From the NCBI RefSeq assembly GCF_007830295.1, contig NZ_VLKC01000002.1, forward strand, positions 3,328,881 through 3,392,880: DNA of 64,000 nucleotides, read 5' to 3'. The DNA is from Sporomusa sp. KB1. GTDB taxonomy: Bacteria; Bacillota; Negativicutes; Sporomusales; Sporomusaceae. The notes beneath the pieces were generated by a model. It saw only the letters and a program-made list of their open reading frames with translations, was not told the DNA's origin and did no database searches. The translations under genes were made by a program, and so were the position numbers. This document shows positions 35,229 to 43,982 of this stretch, one piece after another (position 1 is the stretch's first letter; each line of letters opens with the position of its first letter).

Positions 35229-36497
35229 GTGTTGACTAATCGTCCGGTTATTGGCATTGATGTAGCCAAAAATTTTTGTTTTTATGCAGCAGTATCTCCA
35301 ACTTGTACTACCTTTTTGAAACCTTTTAAAGCGTTAAATACTAAGCAAGGGCTTTTATTTGTTCTAGGGCAAATAAGAAAAGTGGAAGAAGCATTTAGTA
35401 GTAAACCGCTCATCGCCCTAGAATCCACGGGTCACTACTCTCAGCGCATCGTCCACTTTTTCTTGAAACAGGGTTTTGAAGTCTACCACATCAATCCCCT
35501 TATCTCCCATTCTATCAAAAATTCTGTTGTAAGGAAAGTTAAGACAGATCGGGTTGATGCACTTGAATTGGCCAGACTGTTATTTGTTCATGCTTTTTAT
35601 CCTACAACTATGCCTAAAGAACAGCTGGCCAATTTGAAGGTCTTAGCAAGAACAAGGGGGCAGTTGGTAGAACAACGAGCCAATTTGCTCAATAAGTTAC
35701 AGTGTGCTATTGAACAAATTGCTCCTCTTTTTCCTACTATCCTTAACCCGGGATCGCTTACGGCATTGACTCTAGTAAATAAGTTTCCCACACCTTGTGA
35801 ATGGAGCAAGAAAGCCAATCAGCATGTCATACTGGACATGCTGCAAACGGTATCCCGTAAGGGTAGATTATATGCTCAGCAAAAATATGCTGATTTGTTA
35901 TCTTGCGCCGATGATGCCCAAGTTACTGGCATATCCTTGTCGGCCTATGCCGCCACAATACAATGCTATGCTAGCATTGTGCAATCTTTAGACGCACAAA
36001 TTAGTTTACTCGATGACCAGATTAAAGCACTTGCTGAACAGTTACCGGCAATCACTTTCCTAAAAAGCATTCCGGGCATAGGTGATACATTAGCAGCTAT
36101 CATTTTGGGCGAAATTGGTGATATTGAACGGTTTGCGAACGCTAAGCAATTAGTGGCTTTTAGCGGTATCGACCCTTCGGTTAAACAATCGGGGAATTTT
36201 GTAGGGACAAAGAATAAAGTAACCAAACGGGGATCACCATTTCTCCGACATGCACTCTATATAGCTGCTACGACGTCTATCCGTAAGGAATCTAAAGGTT
36301 CGCACGTTAACTCGGTGATTTATGAGTATTACCAACGGAAAATCGAAACGAAAACCAAGAAACAAGCCTTAGGCGCTGTTATGAACAAGCTACTACGTAT
36401 CATATTCTCGGTATTAAAGAATAAGCAGCCATTTCGTTTGATTACCCCTGATCAGCAGGTTGAACTGTATCAAAAACACCTGCAAAAGGCGGCTTAA
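35229..36497 (+). CDS. IS110-family transposase
   Basis: 422 residues, starting at a GTG seven bases after AGGAGGT. The N-terminal DEDD (RuvC-like) domain has IGIDVAKNFCFYA, ALESTGHYSQRIV and KTDRVDALELARL. The C-terminal transposase_20 domain has LKSIPGIGDTLAAIILGEIGDIERF and FSGIDPSVKQSG, which includes the catalytic serine region. It appears complete. In the family it works with a bridge RNA to recombine donor and target. Confidence 0.94.
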   Translation: MLTNRPVIGIDVAKNFCFYAAVSPTCTTFLKPFKALNTKQGLLFVLGQIRKVEEAFSSKPLIALESTGHYSQRIVHFFLKQGFEVYHINPLISHSIKNSVVRKVKTDRVDALELARLLFVHAFYPTTMPKEQLANLKVLARTRGQLVEQRANLLNKLQCAIEQIAPLFPTILNPGSLTALTLVNKFPTPCEWSKKANQHVILDMLQTVSRKGRLYAQQKYADLLSCADDAQVTGISLSAYAATIQCYASIVQSLDAQISLLDDQIKALAEQLPAITFLKSIPGIGDTLAAIILGEIGDIERFANAKQLVAFSGIDPSVKQSGNFVGTKNKVTKRGSPFLRHALYIAATTSIRKESKGSHVNSVIYEYYQRKIETKTKKQALGAVMNKLLRIIFSVLKNKQPFRLITPDQQVELYQKHLQKAA

Positions 36498-36527
36498 CGA
36501 AGACGAAAAACAAAACATTACATTATA

Positions 36528-36559
36528 CCTCTATCAATATCGTTCGATATTGATAGAGG
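36528..36559 (+). terminator. Hairpin after the IS110 transposase
   Basis: Perfect 15-bp stem (36528-36542 with 36545-36559, 2-base loop), followed by CTTGTTTGC. It is probably the transposase terminator. Confidence 0.6.
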
Positions 36560-36630
36560 CTTGTTTGCTATACTTATTTTTCCATAAACAAAAATTGTAG
36601 TTAAGGGCTTGACTTCACTTAGCTGGTCTT

Positions 36631-36663
36631 TGGCATATCCGTGGCATATCCGTGGCATATCCC
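36631..36663. repeat. Three tandem 11-base units
   Basis: TGGCATATCCG occurs twice exactly, then a third time with one change. It is too short for a CRISPR array and lies between the IS110 element and the chemoreceptor remnant. Confidence 0.6.
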
Positions 36664-36698
36664 CGTGGCGCATTGAAAAGAGGCGGCGCAAAGTGATC

Positions 36699-36873
36699 AG
36701 GTCTAAGGATGCCTTTGATTCGATGGTAGCCAACTTGAAACAGTTAATAGATGGTACAGGTAAATGCTGAAAAGGTTGTGGCAGTTTCTGAGCAGTTAAC
36801 AGCAACTGCAGATCAATCAGCACAGGCTTCTAGTCAAATAGCCGTTTCGATTGAATACAGCCAAGACTCTTGA
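36699..36873 (+). pseudogene. Chemoreceptor (MCP) remnant
   Basis: Two frames joined by a frameshift encode a piece of the HAMP-to-signalling-domain linker of a methyl-accepting chemotaxis protein: KDAFDSMVANLKQLI in one frame, then NAEKVVAVSEQLTATADQS and AQASSQIAVSIE in another. No start, ligand domain or tip follows. It is a decayed fragment next to the IS110 element. Confidence 0.7.
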
Positions 36874-36997
36874 CTTTTTTTAAAATAGATGCTAATGTAA
36901 CACTAAATCTTGATTCATTGTGGCACACTGCGATTTAGGGAAAATTGCCGTGTTGACTTTGATCAGCCGGTGGGAAAAGTGAATATTAACAAAAATG

Positions 36998-37043
36998 TAA
37001 GCTGGCGCTGTTGCCTTGGTGGTGACGCCGGCTTATTTTTTTT
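36998..37043 (+). terminator. Terminator-like hairpin in the leader of the catabolic cluster
   Basis: Stem 36999-37007 with 37026-37034 (one G-U pair) and a long loop, followed by ATTTTTTTT. It is about 120 bases upstream of the nucleoside phosphorylase ATG. It either ends an upstream transcript or acts as an attenuator. No gene is seen in 36874-37163. Confidence 0.6.
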
Positions 37044-37163
37044 ATCTACTCTGGCCAATTCGAGAGAAACCCGGCAGCCTGTCAAGCTGGGCAGAAGTAT
37101 GGTATATGAATGTGCTGTGCAATCTTTTGCATTATACATGCCTGAGGAGGTGGCGACGTAGCC

Positions 37164-37934
37164 ATGAACAATGACAGAATGCGCCATATTGGCTGTAAAA
37201 AAGGAGAAGTCGGGGAATATGTGTTTTTGCCAGGTGACCCGGAACGGGCCAAGCAGATCGCTTCCTATTTTGACAAAAGTGAATTTATGGCGTCAAACCG
37301 CGAGTTCACAACTTATTCCGGTCGTCTGAATGGTGCAATGGTCAGTGTGACATCAACGGGTATCGGAGGGCCGTCTGCCGCTATTGCCATGGAAGAGCTG
37401 GCCAAGCTGGGAGCACATACTTTTATTCGCGTGGGCACCTGCGGCGGTATTCAGGAAAACCTTGAACCGGGAACGCTGATTATTCCGGTTGCTGCAATCC
37501 GCAAGGATGGAACTGGCCGGGAATATCTGCCGGTAGAGTTTCCTGCCGTTGCCGATTTTTCTCTGCTGACAGCGCTGAAAGAATCGGCGGAACGCTTGCA
37601 CAATCCCTATGCTATGGGGGTTGTGGAATGTAAGGATTCGTACTATGGGCAGCATGAACCAGCCAGAATGCCGGTCGGGGACAGGCTGCTGGCCAGGTGG
37701 AAAATGTGGAAAATGGCCGGTGCGCTGGCTTCGGAGATGGAGTCGTCCACCCTATTTGTGGTAGCCTCCGTGCTGCACGTACGGTGTGCGAGTGTGCTAC
37801 TGCTGTGCCGCAACCGGGAAAGGGAACAGGTATTGGGGAGCCGGCCTTTCTATGCGGATGCGATTCCGGTTGCCATTGAGACAGCGGTTGAAGCCATGCG
37901 TGACGTGATTTCCCGGGACGGACGGCAGGAATAA
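37164..37934 (+). CDS. Nucleoside phosphorylase, uridine phosphorylase type
   Basis: 256 residues, full length for the NP-I family. It has the phosphate-binding start YVFLPGDPERAKQIA, the STGIGGPSAAIAMEEL segment and RVGTCGGIQ. GALASEMESSTLF carries the substrate-binding Glu-Met-Glu of uridine phosphorylases. It should cleave a pyrimidine nucleoside with phosphate, giving the free base. It is the first gene of the G+C-rich catabolic region; the Crp/Fnr regulator follows 12 bases later. A role in feeding pyrimidine bases to the downstream reductive pathway fits. Confidence 0.85.
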   Translation: MNNDRMRHIGCKKGEVGEYVFLPGDPERAKQIASYFDKSEFMASNREFTTYSGRLNGAMVSVTSTGIGGPSAAIAMEELAKLGAHTFIRVGTCGGIQENLEPGTLIIPVAAIRKDGTGREYLPVEFPAVADFSLLTALKESAERLHNPYAMGVVECKDSYYGQHEPARMPVGDRLLARWKMWKMAGALASEMESSTLFVVASVLHVRCASVLLLCRNREREQVLGSRPFYADAIPVAIETAVEAMRDVISRDGRQE

Positions 37935-37946
37935 GAGGCGACAGTT

Positions 37947-38645
37947 ATGGATATTATCAAAAAATATATCACTGCAGCCCGCGATGGCACAGCACAACAA
38001 TGGCTGTCTGAACTGCTGCCATTAATGCCGGACGAGTTGCTGCAAAAGTCACGGCTTATAGAACGGCATAAGGGCAATATTATGATCCGTATGGGTGAGG
38101 CGGTGGAATCGGTCTATTTGCTGATTGACGGTGAAATAAATATCATGAATGAACTGCCCAGCGGCATTATCTATTCGTTTGCCAAACTGCGTGCGCCCGG
38201 AATATTGGGCGAGAATGAGTCGCTGGCTAATTTCCCGAATTATCGCGCCACAGTTGTATGTGAAACCAGGTGTGCATTCCTCTATCTGAGCAAACATGAT
38301 TTTTTGACTTGGATGAAAAAGAGCCCGGAAGCGCTGTACAGAGTTACTGTCCAGATCATCAGAAAACATGCGGCGCAAGTCACCCGTGACCGTACCTTCC
38401 TGTTTGCCACAGGCGAGACCCGGCTGGCTTATCTGTTGGCGAAATATTATGAGACCAAAGCGGCAAATGGCATCTGTGAGCTCAATATCCCGCGCAGTCA
38501 GTTAGCCGATGAAATTGGTTTCTGCGTCAAAACAGTAGACCGCTGTGTCGGCAAATTTAAGAATCTGGGGATGGTCGGCCGGCGCGGCATGAAAATTACT
38601 ATTACCGACAGGCAGTATCGGCGGCTGCTGGATTTTAATGTATAG
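37947..38645 (+). CDS. Crp/Fnr-family transcriptional regulator
   Basis: 232 residues. The N-terminal cyclic-nucleotide-binding-like beta barrel spans about 25-140 (MIRMGEAVESVYLLIDGEINI, then GILGENESLANF). The C-terminal Crp helix-turn-helix is LNIPRSQLADEIGFCVKTVDR. No cysteine cluster of the Fnr type is evident. It probably regulates the catabolic cluster in response to an unknown ligand. A terminator follows it. Confidence 0.9.
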   Translation: MDIIKKYITAARDGTAQQWLSELLPLMPDELLQKSRLIERHKGNIMIRMGEAVESVYLLIDGEINIMNELPSGIIYSFAKLRAPGILGENESLANFPNYRATVVCETRCAFLYLSKHDFLTWMKKSPEALYRVTVQIIRKHAAQVTRDRTFLFATGETRLAYLLAKYYETKAANGICELNIPRSQLADEIGFCVKTVDRCVGKFKNLGMVGRRGMKITITDRQYRRLLDFNV

Positions 38646-38686
38646 GGCCGGCAACGGCAGGAAAAATTTATATTGGCTGTTATCTA

Positions 38687-38714
38687 AAGAAAAAAGGACA
38701 TATGTCCTTTTTTT
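38687..38714 (+). terminator. Intrinsic terminator after the Crp/Fnr gene
   Basis: Palindrome AAAAAAGGACATATGTCCTT followed by TTTTT. It ends the phosphorylase-regulator transcript; the following 200 bases must hold the promoter of the MmgE/PrpD gene. Confidence 0.8.
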
Positions 38715-38916
38715 ATTGCCTTTAATCCGTCATAATTTAACTATCGTGGTGATGCAATGGAGCATTAAAAACCTTATTGTACGCCATTTTTTTATTTAGT
38801 GGCCGATTATTCCCCATTGCAAAATTATGGAACTGTAAACCGCCGGCCGCCTATATCCTATAAATAACGCAGGCGCAATAGGGCTGCATTAGCAAGTAGC
38901 AAATGGAGGGGAAAAT

Positions 38917-40305
38917 ATGAAAAAAACAATTGCACAAGAAATTGCCCGGTTGGCAGTAGGCCTTACCTATGAAGAGCTGCCGGCCTATGCCGTCAGTCAT
39001 GCGAAGATGCTTACACTTGACGTGCTGGCTTCTATGGTTGGCACCAGGGACATTATTACCAGCCGGATTGCCCGGGAGATCGCGGAGGAACTCGGCGGCC
39101 CGGCAGAAGGTACGATTATCGGTTCGGCTAAGAAAGCTGCACTGCCGAACGCAGCATTTGCCAATGCAATACAGTGTTACGGCTATGATTTCGTGGATGA
39201 CCACAATGAATCAAATGCGCATCCGTCACCGGCAACGTATCCTGTAGGGCTGGCCTTGGCCGAACACAAGCAGTTAAGCGGGAAAAAGTTTGCTGAGGCC
39301 GTGGCCGTGGGCAACGAAGTGGTATGCCGGCTCGGGGCGGCTTATCTGGGCGATATGTATTACCAGGGATTCCATCCGACAAGTACCTGCGGCACAATGG
39401 GAGCTGCCGTTACGGCCGGCAAACTGATGGCGCTTGACCGGCAGCAAATGGTACATGTGCAAGGGATTGCCGGCAGCATGGTTGCCGGGTTGATGGCCTG
39501 GAATTCCGAAGGCTCCTTCACCAAACGGCTGCAGGCCGGGCATCCGGCGATGAACTCGATTATCGCAGCACGCATGGCTCAAAAGGGGTTTAACGGCCCT
39601 GCCGACATCTATGAAGGTAAGGACGGCCTCTTGCATGCCTATTCCTACCTGGATCATTTCGACCCCAAATATCTTCTGGATGAGCTTGGCGAGAAATGGA
39701 TTTTTGCTTCATCAAGCATAAAAGTATATCCCTGTTGCCGCTATTCGGGCGGGCATCTGGATGCCTGTCTGCAGATTGTGCGACAGCATAGTCCTGCTCC
39801 GGACAAAATCGAAAAAATTCATATTCGTTCTTCGAAATATACGATGCGGCTGCTGGCGGAGGAGCGGAAATGGAAACCGCAAAATGTTGTGGACCTGCAG
39901 TTCAGTATGCCGTACCAGGCGGCCATCGCTTTTAGAAACGGCAAAGTTACGGTGGATGAATTTGATGTCAAATATATTGATGATCCACTGGTTAAACATT
40001 TGATTGCCGTGACCGAGGTGGTTGAAGATCCCGAGTTTGAACGCCGTTATCCCGAACATTACTCCAGTGCGGTGGAGGTCACTATGCAAGACGGGCAACG
40101 ATATGAAGCCGTAATCGATGATCCCAGGGGCGACTGGCGGAACCCGGTTACGTTTGAAGATGTCAAAGAAAAATTCCGCGTGCTGGCCAACCGGGTTTAC
40201 AGTGACCCGGCCAGAACGGAAAAAATTATTCGGTTTGTGGAAAACCTGGAAAATCAGGCAGATATGTCACAGTTGATGGCTCTGGCTAACCAACCGGCCG
40301 GTTAG
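38917..40305 (+). CDS. MmgE/PrpD family protein
   Basis: 462 residues, the usual family length. Motifs include HAKMLTLDVLASMVGT, the NAIQCYGYDFVDDHNES region and HPSPATYPVGLALAE, and FHPTSTCGTMGAAVTAGKLM. Members are 2-methylcitrate dehydratases or cis-aconitate decarboxylase-like lyases that add or remove water or CO2 in short dicarboxylic and tricarboxylic acids. A PrpF isomerase encoded 6 kb downstream often accompanies PrpD. The substrate here is unknown, but it may act on the carbon skeleton freed from the ureide. Confidence 0.88.
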   Translation: MKKTIAQEIARLAVGLTYEELPAYAVSHAKMLTLDVLASMVGTRDIITSRIAREIAEELGGPAEGTIIGSAKKAALPNAAFANAIQCYGYDFVDDHNESNAHPSPATYPVGLALAEHKQLSGKKFAEAVAVGNEVVCRLGAAYLGDMYYQGFHPTSTCGTMGAAVTAGKLMALDRQQMVHVQGIAGSMVAGLMAWNSEGSFTKRLQAGHPAMNSIIAARMAQKGFNGPADIYEGKDGLLHAYSYLDHFDPKYLLDELGEKWIFASSSIKVYPCCRYSGGHLDACLQIVRQHSPAPDKIEKIHIRSSKYTMRLLAEERKWKPQNVVDLQFSMPYQAAIAFRNGKVTVDEFDVKYIDDPLVKHLIAVTEVVEDPEFERRYPEHYSSAVEVTMQDGQRYEAVIDDPRGDWRNPVTFEDVKEKFRVLANRVYSDPARTEKIIRFVENLENQADMSQLMALANQPAG

Positions 40306-40362
40306 TTGCCGGCGATGTAGCGGATTGGCTGTCGGCGGCAATTTAATATTCAAGCGATTGCA

Positions 40363-40405
40363 ACGACGCAATAGGCCCCCAAAGCCTTTTTCGTCGTCTT
40401 TTTTT
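40363..40405 (+). terminator. Terminator-like hairpin upstream of the ABC transporter genes
   Basis: Stem 40363-40368 with 40392-40397 with an inner AGGC/GCCT pair, followed by CTTTTTTT. It overlaps the leader of the next gene, so some readthrough or an internal promoter is expected. Confidence 0.55.
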
Positions 40406-40424
40406 ATCTATAAGGAGGTTTCCC

Positions 40425-41201
40425 ATGAGCAACGATTATAAACTGCAAATCGATAACGTGAGTATGGTGTATCGGGGACAGGGCGGTGAAGATATAACTG
40501 CATTAAAAAACGTGAATTTAAATATCCGGGAAGGAGAGTTCGTTTCCCTGCTGGGACCGTCCGGGTGTGGCAAGACAACACTATTGCGGCTGGTTGCGGA
40601 TCTCTTGCAGCCGACCTCAGGCAAAATTGTAATTGGCGGCATGACTCCAAAGGAAGCGCGAAAAACAAGACAGTACGGCATGGTTTTTCAGAGCCCGGTA
40701 CTGTATGACTGGCGAACTATCCGGCAAAACATCTGTCTGCCGCTGGAAATTATGAAAAAAAGCCGTGAGGAGCAAAAGCGGTTATCTGACGAAATGTTGG
40801 AAATGGTGGGGTTACTGGATTTTGCCAACCGCTATCCCTATCAATTGAGCGGCGGTATGCAGCAGCGGGTAGGTATTGCCAGAGCACTGGCCATCAATCC
40901 CAAAATTCTGCTGATGGACGAGCCATTTTCCGCATTGGATGAATTTACCCGCAACAAGCTGCAGGAAGATCTGCTCCGTATTTGGAGCAAAACGAACAAA
41001 ACCGTAATTTTTGTGACCCACAATATTTCAGAAGCCCTTTTCCTGTCAGACCGCGTATGTGTGCTGACGCCTCATCCGGGTATCCTGTCCGCGGTCGTCG
41101 ACATTGATCTTCCCCGGCCGCGGACAGACGAAATTCGTGATACACCGGAATTCGCCGCCTTACTCACTAAAATTAGAAAATGTTTTGTGGGGGTGGAATG
41201 A
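40425..41201 (+). CDS. ABC transporter ATP-binding protein (nitrate/taurine/THI5 class)
   Basis: 258 residues. It has Walker A GPSGCGKTTLL, signature LSGGMQQRVGIARAL, Walker B ILLMDEPFSALDE and the switch histidine in IFVTHN. It energises the import complex with the two permeases and lipoprotein encoded next. The ATG follows AAGGAGG. Confidence 0.93.
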   Translation: MSNDYKLQIDNVSMVYRGQGGEDITALKNVNLNIREGEFVSLLGPSGCGKTTLLRLVADLLQPTSGKIVIGGMTPKEARKTRQYGMVFQSPVLYDWRTIRQNICLPLEIMKKSREEQKRLSDEMLEMVGLLDFANRYPYQLSGGMQQRVGIARALAINPKILLMDEPFSALDEFTRNKLQEDLLRIWSKTNKTVIFVTHNISEALFLSDRVCVLTPHPGILSAVVDIDLPRPRTDEIRDTPEFAALLTKIRKCFVGVE

Positions 41202-42001
41202 TGGAAGCGTTGCGCAGAGACAAACAAATTGCGACGTTGATCTGGGCCGCAGCGATTATTGTTCTCTGGGAAAGCGGGGCATGGCTGCTGCAAAATGTGC
41301 TGCATGACAACATGCATCTGCAAAAGCTGCCGTACTTTCATCAGGTCATGGCGACCTTTTTTGCCAACTTCGGTTCCCTACTGAGTGATGCCCTGAGCAC
41401 TCTGTCACGGGCGTTCGCGGGTTTTCTGTTCGGCGCCTTACTGGGTGCGGCCATAGCCATCCTGATGGTGCTGGCCGAATTTGTCGGCACAATGCTTTCT
41501 CCTTATCTTATCGTGTTACGGATGATTCCGGTATTGGCGCTGGCACCGATTGTATACGCCATTGTCAAAAATCAGGATGCAGCGCGCATTATCCTCTCGG
41601 CCTTTATCACCTTTTTCCCCGTGGCAGTCAATATGTACAGCGGACTCAAAAGTGTGGACAAAGACAAGAAGGATCTGGTGTATTCCTACGCCGCCGGCAG
41701 GATTGACACTTATTGCAAGCTGATGATTCCGGCAGCGTTGCCCCACCTGTTTGCCGGGCTTAAAATTTCCGCGCCTGCGGCCATTACGGCGGCCATACTG
41801 GTAGAAATGTTTGGCGCCAGCGAGGGCATTGGCATTAAGATTCTCAGCTCCCTGTACTATGGAGCCAGCAGTGCGCTGATATTCTGGGCAGCGGTGCTCA
41901 CGGCGGCACTGCTGGGGATCTTCGGGTACTTCGTGATAGATATTCTGGAAAAACAGCTGATCCCGTGGGAAAAGGCCGGCAGGAAAGAAGGCGATAACTG
42001 A
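41198..42001 (+). CDS. ABC transporter permease 1
   Basis: 267 residues from the ATG at 41198, which overlaps the previous stop by four bases (ATGA). Six or so membrane helices. The EAA-type loop (YAAGRIDTYCKLMIPAALPH) near residue 165 contacts the ATPase. It belongs to the SsuC/ThiX-type importers. It overlaps the next gene by one base (TGATG). Confidence 0.9.
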   Translation: MMEALRRDKQIATLIWAAAIIVLWESGAWLLQNVLHDNMHLQKLPYFHQVMATFFANFGSLLSDALSTLSRAFAGFLFGALLGAAIAILMVLAEFVGTMLSPYLIVLRMIPVLALAPIVYAIVKNQDAARIILSAFITFFPVAVNMYSGLKSVDKDKKDLVYSYAAGRIDTYCKLMIPAALPHLFAGLKISAPAAITAAILVEMFGASEGIGIKILSSLYYGASSALIFWAAVLTAALLGIFGYFVIDILEKQLIPWEKAGRKEGDN

Positions 42002-42771
42002 TGGAGAAAATCAGGCATGTGTCCAACCTGTTGATTGCCATTGTCTTCGGCATCTTGGTTATCCTCTTCTGGCAGGAAGGCGGCCTGCATGCGGTGCTGC
42101 GGCTAAAACCATACCAGTTGCCGTTGCCGAAAGAAATAATTGCCGCGCTGGTCGACAACTTTGCTGTGATTATGGTACATACCCGGTACACAATGATTGA
42201 GGCCTTAACCGGTATTATACTGGGGTCTTGCGCCGGCTTCTTGCTGGCGGTGATAACCACCGTTTATCCCAAATGGGGCGGCGGGGGACTCACGCTGGTT
42301 ACGGCCTTCAACGCAATACCCATGATTGCTATGGCACCCATCATGAACAATTGGTTCGGTATGGATATGGGGTCAAAAACAGCGGTTGTTACCATGTTTA
42401 CGATGGCACCGATGGCAATCAATGCCTACCGGGGGCTGTCGGTACTCCGGCCATTCGCACTTGATTTAATGCATTCTTACGCAGCAGATAAAAAAACCAT
42501 TTTTCTGAAGCTGCGCCTGCCAAACTGTATACCGAATGTGATGACCGCAATGAAGATCAATACCACGGTTGGTCTGATGGCGGCCATCATTAGCGAATTC
42601 TTCGTGTCCCACCATGGGATAGGATTTGAACTTTCCACAGTATTGAAGCTGTCGCAGATGAGTCTCGGCTGGGCCTATATCGTGGATTCTGCAATCTGCG
42701 GCATCATGCTGTACGGTATTGTATCTGTGGTTGAGCGTTATGCCATAAAATGGCACGCTTCCCAAAGATAG
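42001..42771 (+). CDS. ABC transporter permease 2
   Basis: 256 residues, the same permease fold as the previous gene; EAA-type loop SYAADKKTIFLKLRLPNCIP near residue 160. Two different permease genes suggest a heterodimeric membrane part. It is coupled to the previous gene by a one-base overlap. Confidence 0.9.
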   Translation: MEKIRHVSNLLIAIVFGILVILFWQEGGLHAVLRLKPYQLPLPKEIIAALVDNFAVIMVHTRYTMIEALTGIILGSCAGFLLAVITTVYPKWGGGGLTLVTAFNAIPMIAMAPIMNNWFGMDMGSKTAVVTMFTMAPMAINAYRGLSVLRPFALDLMHSYAADKKTIFLKLRLPNCIPNVMTAMKINTTVGLMAAIISEFFVSHHGIGFELSTVLKLSQMSLGWAYIVDSAICGIMLYGIVSVVERYAIKWHASQR

Positions 42772-42797
42772 ATAACAAATTGTAAAGGAGAATGAAA

Positions 42798-43844
42798 ATG
42801 AAACGAACCATGAAATTTATCGGCTTGTTGCTTACCCTTATCCTGTTAGCCGGTTCACTGGCCGGCTGCGGTGACACAAAGACGGCTACGAAAGAATCGT
42901 CAGAGAGCGGCAAGGCCTTGAACAAGGTCCGTCTGCAGCTCAAGTGGCTGCCTTCGACACAATTTATGGGTTTCTATTACGCTAAAGAAAAGGGCTACTA
43001 CGCAGCCGAGGGCATTGATATCGAGATTATCCCCGGCGGACCGGATCTTGTGTCTACCAACCAGGTTTCGGTGGGTGCAGCGGAATTCGGTTTGGCAAAC
43101 CTGTATACGATATTGCCGTTTATTGAGCAGGGACACCCGGTTGTGGAAGTCGGCCAAATCTTCCAGAAAAGCTCTTTTCTGCTTGTAGCCAAAAAAGACA
43201 AAGGCATTGCAACGCCTAAAGACCTGGCAGGTAAAAAAGTCGGCGCCTGGCTGGGTAACGCGGAATTCCCCGTCTATGCGCTGCTGGATAAATACGGCCT
43301 GGACAGGAATAAAGATCTTACCATCATAAAACAGGACAGCTCGATGGGCGCTTTCCTTAACGGTTCCTTCGACGTGGCGTCCGCCCATACCTATAACGAA
43401 TATCTGGTATTGCTGGAATCCGGTCTTAAACCAAGTGACATCGACGTTATCGACCTGGAGAAAGAAGGCACCGGCATGCTGGAGGACTGCCTGATTGTCA
43501 ACAGTGAATGGCTGGCGAAAAACCCGGAATTGGCCGCCAAATTTATGAAGGCTACCATGCGGGGCTGGGCAGAGGCCTGTAAGGATCCTGCGGCTGCAAC
43601 CGAAATTGTCTGGAAGTATCTCGATCCTGCCAGCAATAACAAAGAGCATCAGTTAAACAGTGCCAAGGAAATTGCCAAGCTGGTTGCGCCCAATGGGGCA
43701 GATATTCAAAAAATGCTCTATCTTGACGAGAAAAGTATTAAAGCGACAGAAGAGTTAGCGCTGAAATACAAGGTCATCAAGAGTGTGCCGGCCAAAGTAT
43801 ATGACACCACTCCGTGGGAGCAGGCTGCGAAAGCTTTAAAATAA
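42798..43844 (+). CDS. ABC transporter substrate-binding lipoprotein (NMT1/THI5-like)
   Basis: 348 residues from the ATG at 42798, seven bases after AAGGAG (an ATG two codons earlier is too close). Lipoprotein signal with lipobox LAGC near residue 24. The mature part begins VRLQLKWLPSTQFMGFYYA and KGYYAAEGIDIEIIPGGP, the NMT1/THI5-like pattern seen in binding proteins for pyrimidine-type compounds such as thiamine or riboflavin precursors. In this cluster it is the likely receptor for the pyrimidine or ureide imported by the three preceding proteins. A terminator follows. Confidence 0.88.
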   Translation: MKRTMKFIGLLLTLILLAGSLAGCGDTKTATKESSESGKALNKVRLQLKWLPSTQFMGFYYAKEKGYYAAEGIDIEIIPGGPDLVSTNQVSVGAAEFGLANLYTILPFIEQGHPVVEVGQIFQKSSFLLVAKKDKGIATPKDLAGKKVGAWLGNAEFPVYALLDKYGLDRNKDLTIIKQDSSMGAFLNGSFDVASAHTYNEYLVLLESGLKPSDIDVIDLEKEGTGMLEDCLIVNSEWLAKNPELAAKFMKATMRGWAEACKDPAAATEIVWKYLDPASNNKEHQLNSAKEIAKLVAPNGADIQKMLYLDEKSIKATEELALKYKVIKSVPAKVYDTTPWEQAAKALK

Positions 43845-43878
43845 CAGGCGGAATTTAGCTAGCGGTTACCGGTTTGTG

Positions 43879-43921
43879 GATAAGCCATGAAGCAGGGAAC
43901 TGGGGTGGCTTATCTTTTTTT
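43879..43921 (+). terminator. Intrinsic terminator after the ABC transporter genes
   Basis: 9-bp perfect stem (43879-43887 with 43906-43914) followed by TTTTTTT. Confidence 0.8.
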
Positions 43922-43982
43922 GCTCTGATAGAGAGTAAAACTTCGTCTAAACAAGCTTTCTGAGTACTCGGGAGGTATCCTT

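Larger units (their letters stand above)
34974..36570 (+). mobile_element. IS110-family insertion sequence (ends approximate)
   Basis: Contains an intact IS110-type transposase gene with about 250 bases of non-coding DNA upstream. That stretch holds a perfect 15-bp inverted repeat (34983-34997 with 35190-35204). The exact borders cannot be set because IS110 elements have no clear terminal repeats. It lies directly beside the REP-like palindrome, a target type known for several IS110 relatives. Confidence 0.65.

Noticed and set aside
36631..36663. Start of a CRISPR array (three 11-base repeats)
   Set aside because: Units are contiguous and too short, without spacers.
36874..36998. Cobalamin-riboswitch-like phrase (TTTAGGGAAAATTGCCGTG)
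   Set aside because: Only a short resemblance; the conserved core and the B12 box are missing.
42900..43649. 249-codon minus-strand frame opposite the substrate-binding protein
   Set aside because: Shadow of a clear lipoprotein gene; no ribosome binding site or known motif.
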